Assembly: GCA_021399435.1 (NCBI GenBank)
Contig: JAJTUP010000004.1
Span: forward strand, 310,001-374,000
Direction of reading: 5' to 3'
DNA from: Diaporthe sp. PMI_573
Lineage: Eukaryota > Ascomycota > Sordariomycetes > Diaporthales > Diaporthaceae
Length of the DNA stretch: 64,000 nt
A program made the position numbers and the translations under genes. The notes under the pieces were generated by a model that saw only the letters and a program-made list of their open reading frames with translations, was not told the origin of the DNA and searched no databases. Shown here piece by piece: positions 11,788 through 22,425 of this stretch (its first letter is position 1; every line of letters begins with the position of its first letter).

Positions 11788-12632
11788 CTACGGGTCCCAA
11801 AGTGATTTGTTCTGTAGCATTCCAAAACACGACGAACGCGGACACGTGAAAGGAAAAGAACAGGCGCTTACGACGGTGAAAACCTTGTTGTCGGTCGTCT
11901 TGAGACCAGTCGAAGTTGCCTCATTCAGGGCCAAGGTCTTAGCAAAAGTGGTGTCCGCGGCATTGAGCGTGATGGTGGTATCGGTATATTCTAAAAATCA
12001 AAGTCAGCTTATGACACACTCGAGTCAAGTCAGCCAAAGACTCACTATGCGCCGCGACTGCGCTGTCGCATGCGTGTGCCTGACACTCGACGGCTGTTCC
12101 CCAGCCCTGCGCCTGGCCGGAAGAGGTTGACAAGTTCGACACTTGCTTGCCGTTGACGGAGACGATCTGGTCATACTTTCCGGTGCTATCATTATACACG
12201 TCTAAACAAGTCAAAATTCAGTGAGAGTTCGAAAAGTCTGCTAGCGGTGCCGGGCCTCTTCGTACAGCTCATGGTGATCTGGTCACCAGCATTTGCCGGA
12301 ACCTGCTTTCCATAAAGCTGAGTTCCGTCTTGCAAAGTGCTTGCCCACACGCACCATTGACCCGCGGCGGCTCCGCAGTTAGCTTTAGGATCAGAGAAGG
12401 AGACCGCGAGGGCCTGGATCAGGTCATTGCCACTGGTTCCCATTCCCGGCCAAAGGGCGAGACGGTCAGTCGCGGGACTGGGGACTTTGGGCAAGACCAG
12501 GGTCGTCTTCGCCGAGCGAATCCATGAAGCTGTAGGCCCAAGGGAAAAGTACGGCCCGAACCCAATTGTGTTATCGTCCGCCGCCATCACGCCGCCAAAG
12601 GTGGCGAGGAAAGCAAGAGGTGCAAACTTCAT
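11788..12632 (-). CDS. Small secreted protein, predicted beta-sandwich, family not named
   Basis: Exons are the complement of 11788-11811 (uncertain), 11872-11990, 12046-12201 and 12266-12632, giving about 221 residues. ATG 12632 opens a clear signal peptide (MKFAPLAFLATFGGVMA) with likely cleavage near AADD; an upstream in-frame ATG at 12659 would lengthen it by nine residues. The mature part is rich in Gly, Thr and Ser, has four or more Cys (NCGAAAGQWC, ECQAHAC) and alternating polar/nonpolar stretches expected of an all-beta fold. The last intron is ambiguous: its 60 nt (11812-11871) are also open in frame, so retaining it adds 20 residues and ends at the same stop. I recognise it as the sort of conserved extracellular protein common in ascomycetes but cannot name a function. 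Confidence 0.68.
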
Positions 12633-13838
12633 GATGAACGAGGCCAAAAGGGAACCCAAGTCCCTGCTTGTAAGACTAATATGGGCTAGTGACAGTGAAT
12701 TGTTGCGAGGAGGGTGGCTCTACTGAGAATGATGCCAAATAGCGATGCCGTGGGCGTCTCCTTTATTCTTCTGGTTGTCAGAGAGTCTGTTACATCCTCT
12801 TATAATGTAAGCAACCAGTACATTGGCTCACTATTATGGCAAGTTCCATCGCAAGAGAGCGCACCATCAACTTGACAAAGGCGGCCTTCGAATTGGTGGA
12901 ATTGCTCTTGGCGCGTTCCGTTGAAGCGTGTAGTCATCTAATTTCTCCGGCTTTTTTTGGAGACTACGGCCATGAGAAAATGATTCCACCGTAGTATTAC
13001 CAACCCCACTCAGAGACACCCCTTAATTCGTGTTGATAGGACTTCCCCATTCTGCTATTGAGCCCCTTAGGATTGCGACTCTGTGATTCGGTACTGCAAC
13101 AGTCTGAATCATGCGCTTGTTCGATTTTGGTTCCTTTAGACCACGGAACGCGTTCAAGCATCAATTTACGTCTTCGTCCGGCACTTGTGGCTGCGAATGT
13201 AACCATCCATGGATGCCATGTCGACCAGGTCGTGCGGCCTTAGCTGATAGGCCGAACCGAAGAGGCGATTGTAGCGCGCCGAAGTCTCTTTGCTCTGGGG
13301 GGGCACCTGGGTCCAGGGGCATTTCCGGGGATAGTGAATTGCGGAATCTTGATTTCAATAGCAGTAGGGAATGATATGCCTGAGGAGCAATGAATTTTGG
13401 TAAAGATTTTGGAACAAACAAGAGGCCAGTATCGTGTTCGCAGACAGCGTTCCGAAACCATAGGCTGTCTCAGTGAATGTAGAATTTAAGGTCATCAAGC
13501 AGCGGGCGACATCACAAAAATCGCTACGGTCAATTTCCCCTCGCGTAGGCACCACAAACAGATGGGCTTACAGTTATTGTTTCATCTCAAAGGTCTTTTC
13601 CAAGGTATCAGGAATACAATCATGTATGCATTTGCTTCCCCTTGTTTGTGTTCCATACAATCCAGGCCAGGGATGCACGTAGCGTGCCTGCAAACGGCAC
13701 GCGTGCCCGCGCCTCGAAGCTCAGGCTCTTTGTCTGCCATGGACCAGAGTCACTGCGCCTAATTTGATTTTTGAGCCCGCCATCCACTCTTGCAGTGCAT
13801 TTCCACATTAGCAAGACAGCAGCTACCGGGAAATCGAT
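12633..13838. other. Intergenic, 1.2 kb, nothing recognised
   Basis: Divergent promoter region between the small secreted protein gene and the protein kinase gene. Short frames on both strands contradict one another and carry no domain. Confidence 0.5.
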
Positions 13839-16062
13839 ATGGCGACGAGACCTCGCAACAGGCGGCGCCCGATCCCGCCCAGGGACAGCCGTCTCGAAGA
13901 GCTAGAGGAAGCAAAGCAGGTGACAACTGACTACCTTGGCGAGCTTCGAAGAGGATTTATCGACGGCTGGGATGTTAACCGAAGGGCAAACATCATCCAC
14001 AATATCGTACTTCCGAAGCATGGGAGATGGCGCGGAATGCAAGATCCTTACACAGCAAACTCGAGACCGCCCACGGTCTTCAGGGACAGATTCATCTTCG
14101 CAGAAGGCATCCCGTCAACTCCAGAGCGCCTATCACCCAGAGCCCAACAGAAGCTCCAGGGTGCATATGCAGCCGCATTCCGACTGGATCAGAAATTTGC
14201 TCCAGCCCACATCACCTTCCGGAAAATCCTAGGTTACGGCGGCTGTGGCGTTGCCGCGCTGTTCGGCTTACATGATAGCACAGGGAGGGAGAACAAGATT
14301 GTCGTGAAGGCGGATTTACGGTCGCGTACTGGGGATTTAATCAAGACGGAGAAGAAGAACATGACATTGATGTCCGGGGCGAAACACGTGATCCAGCGCA
14401 CACTGCTGACGCAATTCCCGTGGCCCAAGGATGTTCCAGAGCGTTACGACTATGTTGCGGCTTTAGGACGGATCATCATCAAACTTCCCATATTTCTCGT
14501 CCTTGGTAAGCATCACTCTTCTGCTTTTACGGATCCCCGTCTTTTATTTTTTGGAATGTTCCAGAAGGAATCACTTTAGGATCCGTAGCCAGGCTAACGT
14601 AATATGTAGTGGCCTCCCTCTTCTTGCTCACCTCGGCCCGGGCCACTCTCTTCCTCGTCGAACGCGTGATGGATTGGATAGAGCGTGACCAATTGGCGGA
14701 AGAGGACGCCGGCTCCGACCTAGCCGAGCCCATTGCTAGCCTGTGGTCTTGGGGGTGGAGTAATCTATGGCCTGACTGGCCTGCTGCATCTCCCGGGGTT
14801 CTAGGCATTGATGATGCCATCCGCCAGAACAGAAAGGACCTTGATGACCGGCAGGACATCATCTCCATGGAATTCCTCAAGTGTGGCGACTTGAGCAAGT
14901 GGATCAGCAAATTGGCACGACAGAACGTCGACGATCCAGAGTCTATATTCACCGAAGAGGTGGCGTGGACAATCTTTGAATGCTTGTGGAGGGGTTGCAT
15001 CGCTTTGGCATATCCTGCAGGGTTTTACCAGGGGAAAGATCCGTCAACCACTCAAATACCCCAGATTACTGAGTCGAGTGAGAGGTCTGCAGGGAGCGAC
15101 GGTGATCCTATGGTTCATTTTGATTTGGACCCTCAAAATGGTGTGGTCTCCTTCTTATGTTGTTCCTCCATTCGTTGGGTTACACCTCTCTGACGTCTCC
15201 CGTCTTTTAGTTTTCGTTGGAGATTTTGCTCCAGACCATGCTTTGTGGCCATTGACCAAGGTACGTGATGTTATCCTACTACTAAACCCTTGCTGTGCGA
15301 TAAATAGTGGATACGGAGTCTAAGAATGCCGCAGATAGGTGATTTGGGTTTGAGTCTTCAACCCAAGTCTCAAGTCTTCGAGGACGATATTGATGAAGAG
15401 TAAGCCCGAAGACTTTGGTCACTCAAAAAGGGATTCGCTGACCCGACCTGCGATTGACAGATCGACACGCTGGAGACACAGGACTAGGGGAAAACGCAAC
15501 TCTTTTCTGCCAGTGAGTCATCATCTCATTTCCCGGGCCCTGGATCTTCATCTACAAATTTTCCCCAGCACAGATAAACTGAGAATTCTATGAAATAATA
15601 AAGGAGCAAACTACCGAGCAATGGGACTATATCCAAGACCTCAATGCTCTCCGAAATCATGAGGTCGCTGGGAACTACGGCGTGCACTCAAACATCTACC
15701 ATATCGGCTTGACCATGTTTGAGATTTTGACTTTGAACCTTCCCGATGAGCCTTCCTTTGCAAGGCCTTACGAGTTCAGCATCGATCGCCAATCTCTGAG
15801 CGGATGGACGTACGGGCACAATCTATTGGAAGAGAACAACCCTGAGCTCGCCCGCCAATACTCCGCGGAACTGAGGCACACGGTCGCGTGGTGCATGGAA
15901 CACAAGCCAATGGAAAGGCCTTCATTGAACCGCCTGGGTCAAATTATTGAACGAAATACTGCAGGCAACTCCCCGGACAACTCCCCGAATCAGCCGGCTG
16001 ACGCCCAGAGAAAGTTGGTGGACAATCTTCTGGGAACCCCACTGCCGCCGAGGGCTAGGTGA
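13839..16062 (+). CDS. Divergent fungal protein kinase-like protein
   Basis: Six exons: 13839-14505, 14610-15140, 15211-15260, 15335-15399, 15461-15512 and 15604-16062; phases agree throughout, 607 residues. Kinase landmarks: glycine-rich loop LGYGGCGVAALF (131-142), VAIK-type lysine in IVVKADL (Lys157), a hinge-like ISMEFLKCGDLSKWI, catalytic loop HFDLDPQN (Asp394, Asn399) where most kinases have HRD, a metal-binding segment IGDLGLS instead of DFG, an activation-segment PEQ spanning the last splice site, and a C-lobe with HKPMERPSL. The N-terminal 120 residues are basic and without a known domain. It belongs to the lineage-expanded kinase-like proteins of filamentous fungi; activity is plausible because the key Lys, Asp and Asn are present. 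A hydrophobic patch at the first junction (IIIKLPIFLVLVASLFLL) is odd for a soluble kinase and is the least certain part of the model. Confidence 0.75.
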
Positions 16063-16210
16063 TATGTCTTAGTGAAGGACTTTTCAGGCCAGGCTTATCG
16101 TCATTGAGACACAAGATGAAACTCTAATAGACTCAGGGCGGCAGCAGAGCTTTGACTATTCAACGAGTGCATCTAAGCGTATGTAATGACATCCAAATAT
16201 TTCCTCCGTC

Positions 16211-17763
16211 CTAAAGTCTCGCTAATTTAGCAGCAGCTTTTTCTCTTCTCTCCCATGCCTCCGAATTCGCCTTCTCCCACATTATGATTCTGCGTTGATG
16301 CCCTTCGATGAATATCCGGACCCAGTCTGGGTCAAATCGTGGGAGTCTCCGCCCAGGTCGGCCTTGGCTGGGCTCCCCGGCGAGAGCACGTACAGTCTCG
16401 AAATATTCCTCAAAACTCGGCCACAGAGCAGTGAAAGCAACCCCATCACCTTTTTGATTTATCCGTTCAGCCTCCCATGTCTTCTGCTCTCCAACGGGGG
16501 GCAGCTTTGCCCGTCCAGCGAGGACTCTCGCTGCGAGCACTGACTGCCATTCGTAGACCTTGAAGGTCAGACCGGCTGCCACGGCACCGATGAGAACAAG
16601 TGTTGGGTCTGGCTGATGGAAGATGTGAAGATACAGGTCTGGCACGCGGTTGTTGCGAATGGGGATGTTGGGGAGGAACGGCAGCGACCATGAGTACCCA
16701 GTTGCGAGGACGACGTGGTCGACCTTCTCGACAAGTGTCCCGTCCTCGAAGAAAACCGACCTTGTGTGTGGGTCTATGCGTGAAATAGAAGGCACCTTGG
16801 TGATTTCTGGGTGATCAAAAGCAGCGTCGCCGAAATACAGGTTTGACTTGTGGCCTTTTATGGCAGCAAAGACAGGCGACTGCGCAACTCCGAGGACATC
16901 CACCGCAGCGTCGGCACCTGATACAGATGCACCGACTACAATAACCCTCTATTCAATTTAGCGCGCGATGGTGAAGCAGAGATTTGGGTAGACTTCTTAC
17001 CTTGCCTCTGTACTTCTCTCGACCCCTATAGGCTTTGCTGTGCTCTACAGCTCCAGGGTGGAGGTCCGCAAATTCCTTCAGGCCTCGTATAGAAGGAATG
17101 TATGGCACGGAGAAATGCCCATTTGCTACTACAACAGCATCAAATCGCTCTTCCCACCAATAGTCGAGCTTCTTCCCACTCCTTCGGAGCACAAGCCTCC
17201 ATTCCTCGCCATCCTTCTCCGCAAGCTCCACCGTAGTGTTGTACTCCACAAAGTCTTGGTAGCCTCTTCTATTGACCAGATCCTCTATATACTGGCGGAT
17301 CACCTGGTGTGAGCGGAAAGGCGTGTCGTTGCCGTGGACAGAGATGGAGTGGTCAGATCGCTGCGCGGGAATCGGCTCCTGTGAGAACTCCATGACAGCT
17401 GCGTCGATGTTTGTCTCCAGGAGCGGATACACGGGCGTGTCATCGTATCTGGGGATATTCTGTGGTCTGACTTGCGCCGGCAAGGCTCCCGGTATGGCCA
17501 AGGGTGCGTCTGCGGTTCGCCTGGCGAGGTTCTCGAAATCGGAGAGCGGCGCCGGCGGCGTCTTGTCGAACAGCCTGAGCCGGATCAGCACGCGTCGCTT
17601 TTTCTGAAATCTGAGAACCGTAGACTTACCAGCAGCCGCCGGGTCGCTCCCTCCTCTCAAAGACGCGAATAATGTCAAAAGCTTGCTCCTGAGCAAAGGC
17701 ATCTATGGATATGGCCCCAGCTGGGCCAGCACCGATGATGGCTATTCTCTTGACTTTGGACAT
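16211..17763 (-). CDS. Flavin-containing monooxygenase (FMO-like)
   Basis: Three exons, complement of 16211-16948, 17001-17574 and 17630-17763, 481 residues. The start at 17763 puts the FAD-binding GAGPAG at residues 11-16. The FMO fingerprint is present as HPGAVEHSKAYRG (about 217-229), followed by the NADPH-binding GASVSG (242-247) and the ATG-Y motif DHVVLATGYS. The first intron (17575-17629, 55 nt, branch CTGAT) is needed: reading through hits a stop, and splicing gives PGGCW-LFDK. The enzyme would use NADPH and O2 to oxygenate a soft nucleophile or a ketone; substrate unknown. It is divergent from the MFS transporter at 18349, with 585 bp between the start codons, which suggests joint regulation of an oxidation and an export or import step. 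Confidence 0.88.
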
Positions 17764-18348
17764 TGATGTTCCATGCAGGCTTCCACCTGCCGTAAATTTT
17801 TCCAAAGAGGTAGCTGCAGAAGAGAAACAAGACATTTTGCTGCAGTCAGACCTGCAGCGGCGTTTGGTGATATCACTGCCCCACCGTGGCATACACCGAA
17901 CGCTCGGCACGATGGCACCATCGGCGCTTATTCAAAGCCCGCCGCGGTAGGACAATACTGTTCCTTACACCCGAGATGCTGTATGATAATTCGCGCGCTC
18001 GATATTAGCGTGAATCTTTATATCGATATCTCAAACAAGATGTTATTGGCGGTCGCCAAGCATCACGCAACACTTGACAAGCATAGCGTCTTCTTCCTCC
18101 ACCACGGGACAAGCTCTCCCTCACGGCTCTCGAATTGATTGTCACACCGGACATTGAACATGCAGAAAACTTGCAATCTTGAGCAGTCGAAACGTGGTGA
18201 GTGACAGATGCTTTCTGGAATCTCCCGTCATGAGTCGATACCATAAATCTGAACTCATTCGATTCAAAAACAAACATATGTATTGTTGTTCTTGTCACAC
18301 GAGTATTTTGTCGTCCTTCATATAATACTAAAGTAGTACTTATGTGCC
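17764..18348. promoter_or_regulatory. Shared divergent promoter of FMO and MFS genes
   Basis: 585 bp between two start codons pointing away from each other. It must carry both promoters. AT-rich tracts are present at about 17990-18040 and 18250-18345. No specific binding site could be assigned by eye. Confidence 0.5.
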
Positions 18349-19980
18349 ATGGAGAAAACCATAGACGACCATGAGCCCGAGAGCTCTCCCGAAAGGTCAG
18401 ACAGCCACTCTTGGACTGCGAAGGAAGAACATGCGGCGCGACGAAAGTAAGGACGATCTCATAAATGACACGACGAGTAAAGCTAATAACCATAACGGTC
18501 CAGAGTTGACACTACTGTCCTGCCGTTGCTATTTCTCGGCTTGCTCGTCTTTCAACTCGACAGGATGAATTTAGCCAGCGCCCTCACAGCTGGCTTTGCC
18601 ACAGACATCGGAGTAAATCAAGCCACGATCAATCTTGGAAACCAGCTTATGTTCCTCTTTATCGTGGTATTCGAGATTCCATGCAACATGCTGCTCCAGA
18701 GGGTATTTTACACACGCGTCCCCGATGCATTTGCAGAGCTTCCAAATTAATAACCAAGCACAGATTGGGCCGCGCAAGTGGATATCCGGACAAGTAATCG
18801 CCTTTGGCCTTGTCGCCACGTTACAGGTCCTCGTGCGCAACCGAACCGGCTTCCTCATCGTCAGAAGCTTCCTGGGGCTTGCCGAGTCCGCCTACATCCC
18901 AGGAGCCGTGTACACGCTGTCTACATGGTATCGACAGAAGGAACTAGCCAAGCGGGTCGCCATTTTCTTCTTTGGAATGTTCTCCGGAAACGCATTATCA
19001 CCCATTCTTGCCTCTGGAATCATCCAGCTGGATGGGCGACAGGGGCTTTCCGGGTGGCAATGGATTTTCCTGAGTATTTGCCGTCTCCATTTGTGCCGGA
19101 AGAGAACCATCACTGATATCCCACAGTCGAAGGCGTATTCACAATCTCGGTGGGCCTGTCACTGCTCTTCATCCTGCCCGGCTCGCCCGACTCGCCCACA
19201 CCACTCCTATCCCGAGGCATGATCCGCATCTCACCGGGAGACCAGCACATCCTGCAGCAGCGGCTGCTCACCGACGGCGACCACGAAGAGACAGGCACGC
19301 AAGGCCTCCACATCCCGTGGGCGCTCGTACGCAAGACCCTCCTGCACTACAAGCGCTGGCCGCACTACCTCTCGACCTCGGTGGTCTTCTCCACCTGGTC
19401 CCCGCTGACGACCTACACGCCGTCCATCTACCTGTCCCTCGGCTTCAGCCGCGTGGCCGCCAACGCGCTCGCGACGGTCGGCGCGGCCGCGACACTGCCG
19501 GTGGTGTTCCTCTTCGCCTGGCTGAGCGACCGCACAGGGGCCCGCGGCGCCTCCGTCATCGCCGCGCAGGCCTGCTACCTAGTAGCCCTGATCGCGGCGC
19601 GCTCGGTGCAGGACGCCGGCGTCGGGGTGTGGCAGCGCTGGGCGCTGTGGACCGTCGTCAACGCCTTCGCCGTGGGCTACCACCCCGTTCACAACACGTG
19701 GGTGCAGCTCAACTGCGAGGGTCCGCGCGAGCGCAGCATCGCTATTGCCATGTGGGTCATGTTTGCTATTGGCGGGCTGATGTACGGCTCGCAGTATTTT
19801 CAGGGCGATGACCGCCCATTCTACCGCAACGGCCTACGTACCATGATCATCCTCGTGTCGTGCGGGATTGTGCTTGCCCTAGTGCAGGAGTTTGTGTACT
19901 GGCTGCATAACAGGAAGGTCAAGAATGGCACAGCCACGATTATAGGCGGAGAAGACAAGCCGAGGGTTTATGTCTTGTAG
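18349..19980 (+). CDS. MFS transporter, anion:cation symporter (allantoate permease/Dal5-like) type
   Basis: Four exons: 18349-18446, 18504-18702, 18764-19073 and 19127-19980; 486 residues, phases agree. After a short acidic N-tail the first helix runs into FQLDRMNLASAL, the TM1 signature of this family, then a TM2/3 region with WISGQVIAFG, LGLAESAYIPGAVYTLSTWY in TM4 and GPRERSIAIAMWVMFAIGG late in the protein. About 12 helices are expected. Members import small carboxylates, vitamins or ureides with protons. The C-terminal half (from about 19127) is markedly more GC-rich in third positions than the first half, noticeable but not proof of a chimera. Divergent partner is the FMO gene. Confidence 0.88.
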
Positions 19981-21021
19981 GTGGAGGCTTGGGTTCCGCT
20001 GTACCATGCCATGGCTAGATGTTTAAATACAAAGGCTTTCTCCTATGAACACGAACACCACCTACATAATCACAGTAACATAGCCACATTCAAAAAAAAA
20101 AATGAAAACATCATTGTGGAGCCTCTGTGGCTTAGTTGTCTCTTGTGTGCTTATTCTACAAGAAGTTGTTCCACAGAAGATTTACCCATTAGAGGTCTTC
20201 CCAGGAGACACCATTTCATAGGAGGTTGTCCCATAGGAGATTATCCTACAGGAGGTTTGGTAGTGAGCACTCTAGCTACTGTGGCCGCATAGTGGACACC
20301 CGAGTAAATGGTGTATACAAACAGATCTCGTAGATGTTTTGGGCGAAAGGTAGCTAACATACCATTATTCTCAAGTGCTAGATTGAGAGCATTTCTTCAA
20401 TATTCCAGCAGTAGGTGATCATACCCAGCACATTGATTGTGAGACTTCCTAGGTAGGTTCAAAGTCGGATTGATAATGGCCAGGCAGGCAAACTAGCTTT
20501 TAACGCCCGAGATCGTGTCCATGGAATTTGTAACTCGTCATCCTAGGGATTGGCATCAACATCACAGGCCCAGGGTAAACATGTTGAAGTTTGGAACGGA
20601 TAGCTCATTCAACCAAGTGACATTCACAATCGTCTTTTGTGGTCTTCAATGTTCCTCCCCAGAAACACTTGATCTAGCTAAACGCCTTCTTGAAATGAAA
20701 CCCAACATGGTTTGAGAGAAGCCCCCAAGTTCCAGACTTGAGACTTGAAGAAAATCGAGCAAAGATGCATCAGTCGATATGTTCCACACCACATCGGACC
20801 AACGCCCACCCCGCAGCCCCTGTCCATGCAACACCAACCATGGAAGAAAAGAAAGATGCTGGTGATGATGATGATGATGGCGCCTATGGGAGGGATCTAA
20901 GCAATAGACATTAACGTTCCCTTTGATGATATAGCGCTATTTTTAAGATGGTCGTCATCTGTTCAGTCCTCGTAGAAATGCTCATCTATTGAATTCATTT
21001 GCCGGCAGCCACAAACCTCGT
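19981..21021. other. Intergenic, 1.0 kb, contains a 15-bp minisatellite
   Basis: Convergent gap between the MFS gene and the methyltransferase gene, so it holds both 3' ends. A 15-bp imperfect tandem repeat lies at 20159-20263 and a (GAT)n tract near 20860-20880. No gene is supported. Confidence 0.5.
20159..20263 (+). repeat. Imperfect 15-bp tandem repeat, seven units
   Basis: Seven adjacent 15-nt units (20159, 20174, 20189, 20204, 20219, 20234, 20249), typified by taggaggttgtccca and taggagattatccta. Core is (t/c)aggag-N4-tccca. Because the period is five codons, the frame that continues past the MFS stop reads as degenerate five-residue repeats (PIGDY, PTGGL, FIGGC). No start codon supports translation except a GTG directly after the MFS stop. 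Confidence 0.85.
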
Positions 21022-22398
21022 CTATTGCTGCAATTGCTCCTTCTGGTATGGTTTCTCGGCAATGATCCGGTAGCTGGTGGTAATAAGCCTCATCTCATCC
21101 ATTTTGACAAACGCCTCCCCGTCGAGGCAGAAGCGATTGATGAGCGTCTTGAAGTGCGGCGGAAGGGCGTGCAGCTTGACCATAACAAGGATCAGTCGGC
21201 GCATTGTGCGGAAGTATAGGTCCACCTTGCCGATGAGCGGGCTCTGCAGGCCGTCCGTGGCGACGCTGGCATTGTCTGAGACCGTGACGACGAGGCCGGC
21301 GTCGGTGAATGCCTTCTCCATGGATACCGGGGTTGGCGTTCCCACGGCACCGATGAGAGGCTTCACACGACGCATGAGTTGGGTGTGCTCAGGGTTCTTC
21401 TCCTCATAGGCAGGGTACTTGACCCAGTCCAGGGAGGAAAAGCGGCCACCGGGTTTGAGGACACGAACGACCTCCTTGGCGAGTGCAGGGTGGTCCTTGG
21501 CGAGACTGAATGCCTGAATGTTATAGAAAGCATCGAACGTCTCGTCCTCGAACGGGAGCGGCAGGTCATTGAAGTCCTTGATGATGAATTCGTTGTCAAA
21601 GCCCAACTCGTCGTTGAAGGCCTGAGCCTGAGCAATTGAGTTTGGCTCTATGTTGAGGCCTGTCACGCGAGCACCAGAGTACTTGGTGATGTGGGCGGCA
21701 ACGCGACCTCGTCCGCAGCCCAGGTCCAGTACTCTCATGCCGGGCTTCAGGCCGAGGTCCCGGGCGATGGACTCCTCGTACAGCAGCTGATTGTCCCTCA
21801 CGGAGACCTTCATGTTCATGGCGGGCGGGATGTACATCTTCTCGACATCGCCAAGTGCGCAGAGATGATTGAGCACCCCGTAATATGACTTGAGGCAGTC
21901 ACCAACCTTTTGTTGGTAGTTGGGGCCCAGGGTGTCGATTATCTCTGCCTCGTTTTCCCAATCCAGGTTGTAGATGATGTAAGAGGCCATGAAGTCGTCC
22001 ACCTCCTTGGGGGTCAGTTTATACAGGTACTTGAATGACCTGACAAAGGTCTTGAAGCGACTTGTCGACACGGAGCGGTCAGGTTCGGCGACGTCAGCCT
22101 GTTCCTCAGGGACTTTGGCCAGCTTGCTGCTACTGCGCTTGGATGACAGGGATTGGCGCAACCTCTTGGACCTGGTCTTCTTGAGACCGCCGCCATTGTT
22201 GCCTTTGGTATCCAGTTGTGGGACCTGCTGGGCGTCTTTCTCATTCAGGGTCTCACTGGTGCGAGTACTGTCGGTCATGCTAGGGTTTGATATAGCCGTG
22301 GAGCTTGTGCTGCCCGACGGCGTAGATTGAGGCGAAATGTCCTTGGTGGGGACATTGCCAGAAGGGGCAGGGGAGGATAGTATGACGGCAGCAGCCAT
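21022..22398 (-). CDS. SAM-dependent methyltransferase, sterol C24-methyltransferase (Erg6/SMT)-like
   Basis: Single exon, 458 residues from ATG 22398 (an in-frame ATG at 22425 would add nine). Residues 1 to about 110 are Ser/Thr/Lys rich and predicted disordered. The methyltransferase core begins with a helical segment containing YNLDWENEAEIID, then SAM motif I VLDLGCGRGR (223-232), an acidic residue in NIEPNS (motif II), NIQAFSLAKDH, and KPGGRFSSLDW (post-motif). The order and the downstream region VKPLIGAVGTPTPVSMEKAFTDAG match SMT-type enzymes, which add a methyl group to the sterol side chain. The aromatic sterol-binding YEWGWG-type motif of true Erg6 is not seen, and the long N-terminal tail is atypical, so a paralog with another substrate is likely. 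Confidence 0.8.
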   Translation of the reverse strand: MAAAVILSSPAPSGNVPTKDISPQSTPSGSTSSTAISNPSMTDSTRTSETLNEKDAQQVPQLDTKGNNGGGLKKTRSKRLRQSLSSKRSSSKLAKVPEEQADVAEPDRSVSTSRFKTFVRSFKYLYKLTPKEVDDFMASYIIYNLDWENEAEIIDTLGPNYQQKVGDCLKSYYGVLNHLCALGDVEKMYIPPAMNMKVSVRDNQLLYEESIARDLGLKPGMRVLDLGCGRGRVAAHITKYSGARVTGLNIEPNSIAQAQAFNDELGFDNEFIIKDFNDLPLPFEDETFDAFYNIQAFSLAKDHPALAKEVVRVLKPGGRFSSLDWVKYPAYEEKNPEHTQLMRRVKPLIGAVGTPTPVSMEKAFTDAGLVVTVSDNASVATDGLQSPLIGKVDLYFRTMRRLILVMVKLHALPPHFKTLINRFCLDGEAFVKMDEMRLITTSYRIIAEKPYQKEQLQQ

Positions 22399-22425
22399 GT
22401 CGAGTGCGTCCCGATGGTGGGGCAA

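Noticed and set aside
14506..14609. Kinase gene as two separate genes
   Set aside because: Glycine loop and Lys are in exon 1, catalytic loop in exon 2; both needed for one kinase domain and phases agree.
15400..15603. Frameshift in the kinase gene before the last exon
   Set aside because: Choosing acceptor at 15603 gives FLP-EQTTEQWDY in phase, matching the expected PEQ motif.
17560..17640. Stop codon in the FMO gene after PGGCW
   Set aside because: Explained by a 55-nt intron (17575-17629) with branch site CTGAT; splicing gives PGGCW-LFDK in phase.
19981..20292. Pentapeptide-repeat protein gene after the MFS stop
   Set aside because: No ATG start, directly follows the MFS stop, and only the minisatellite creates the pattern.
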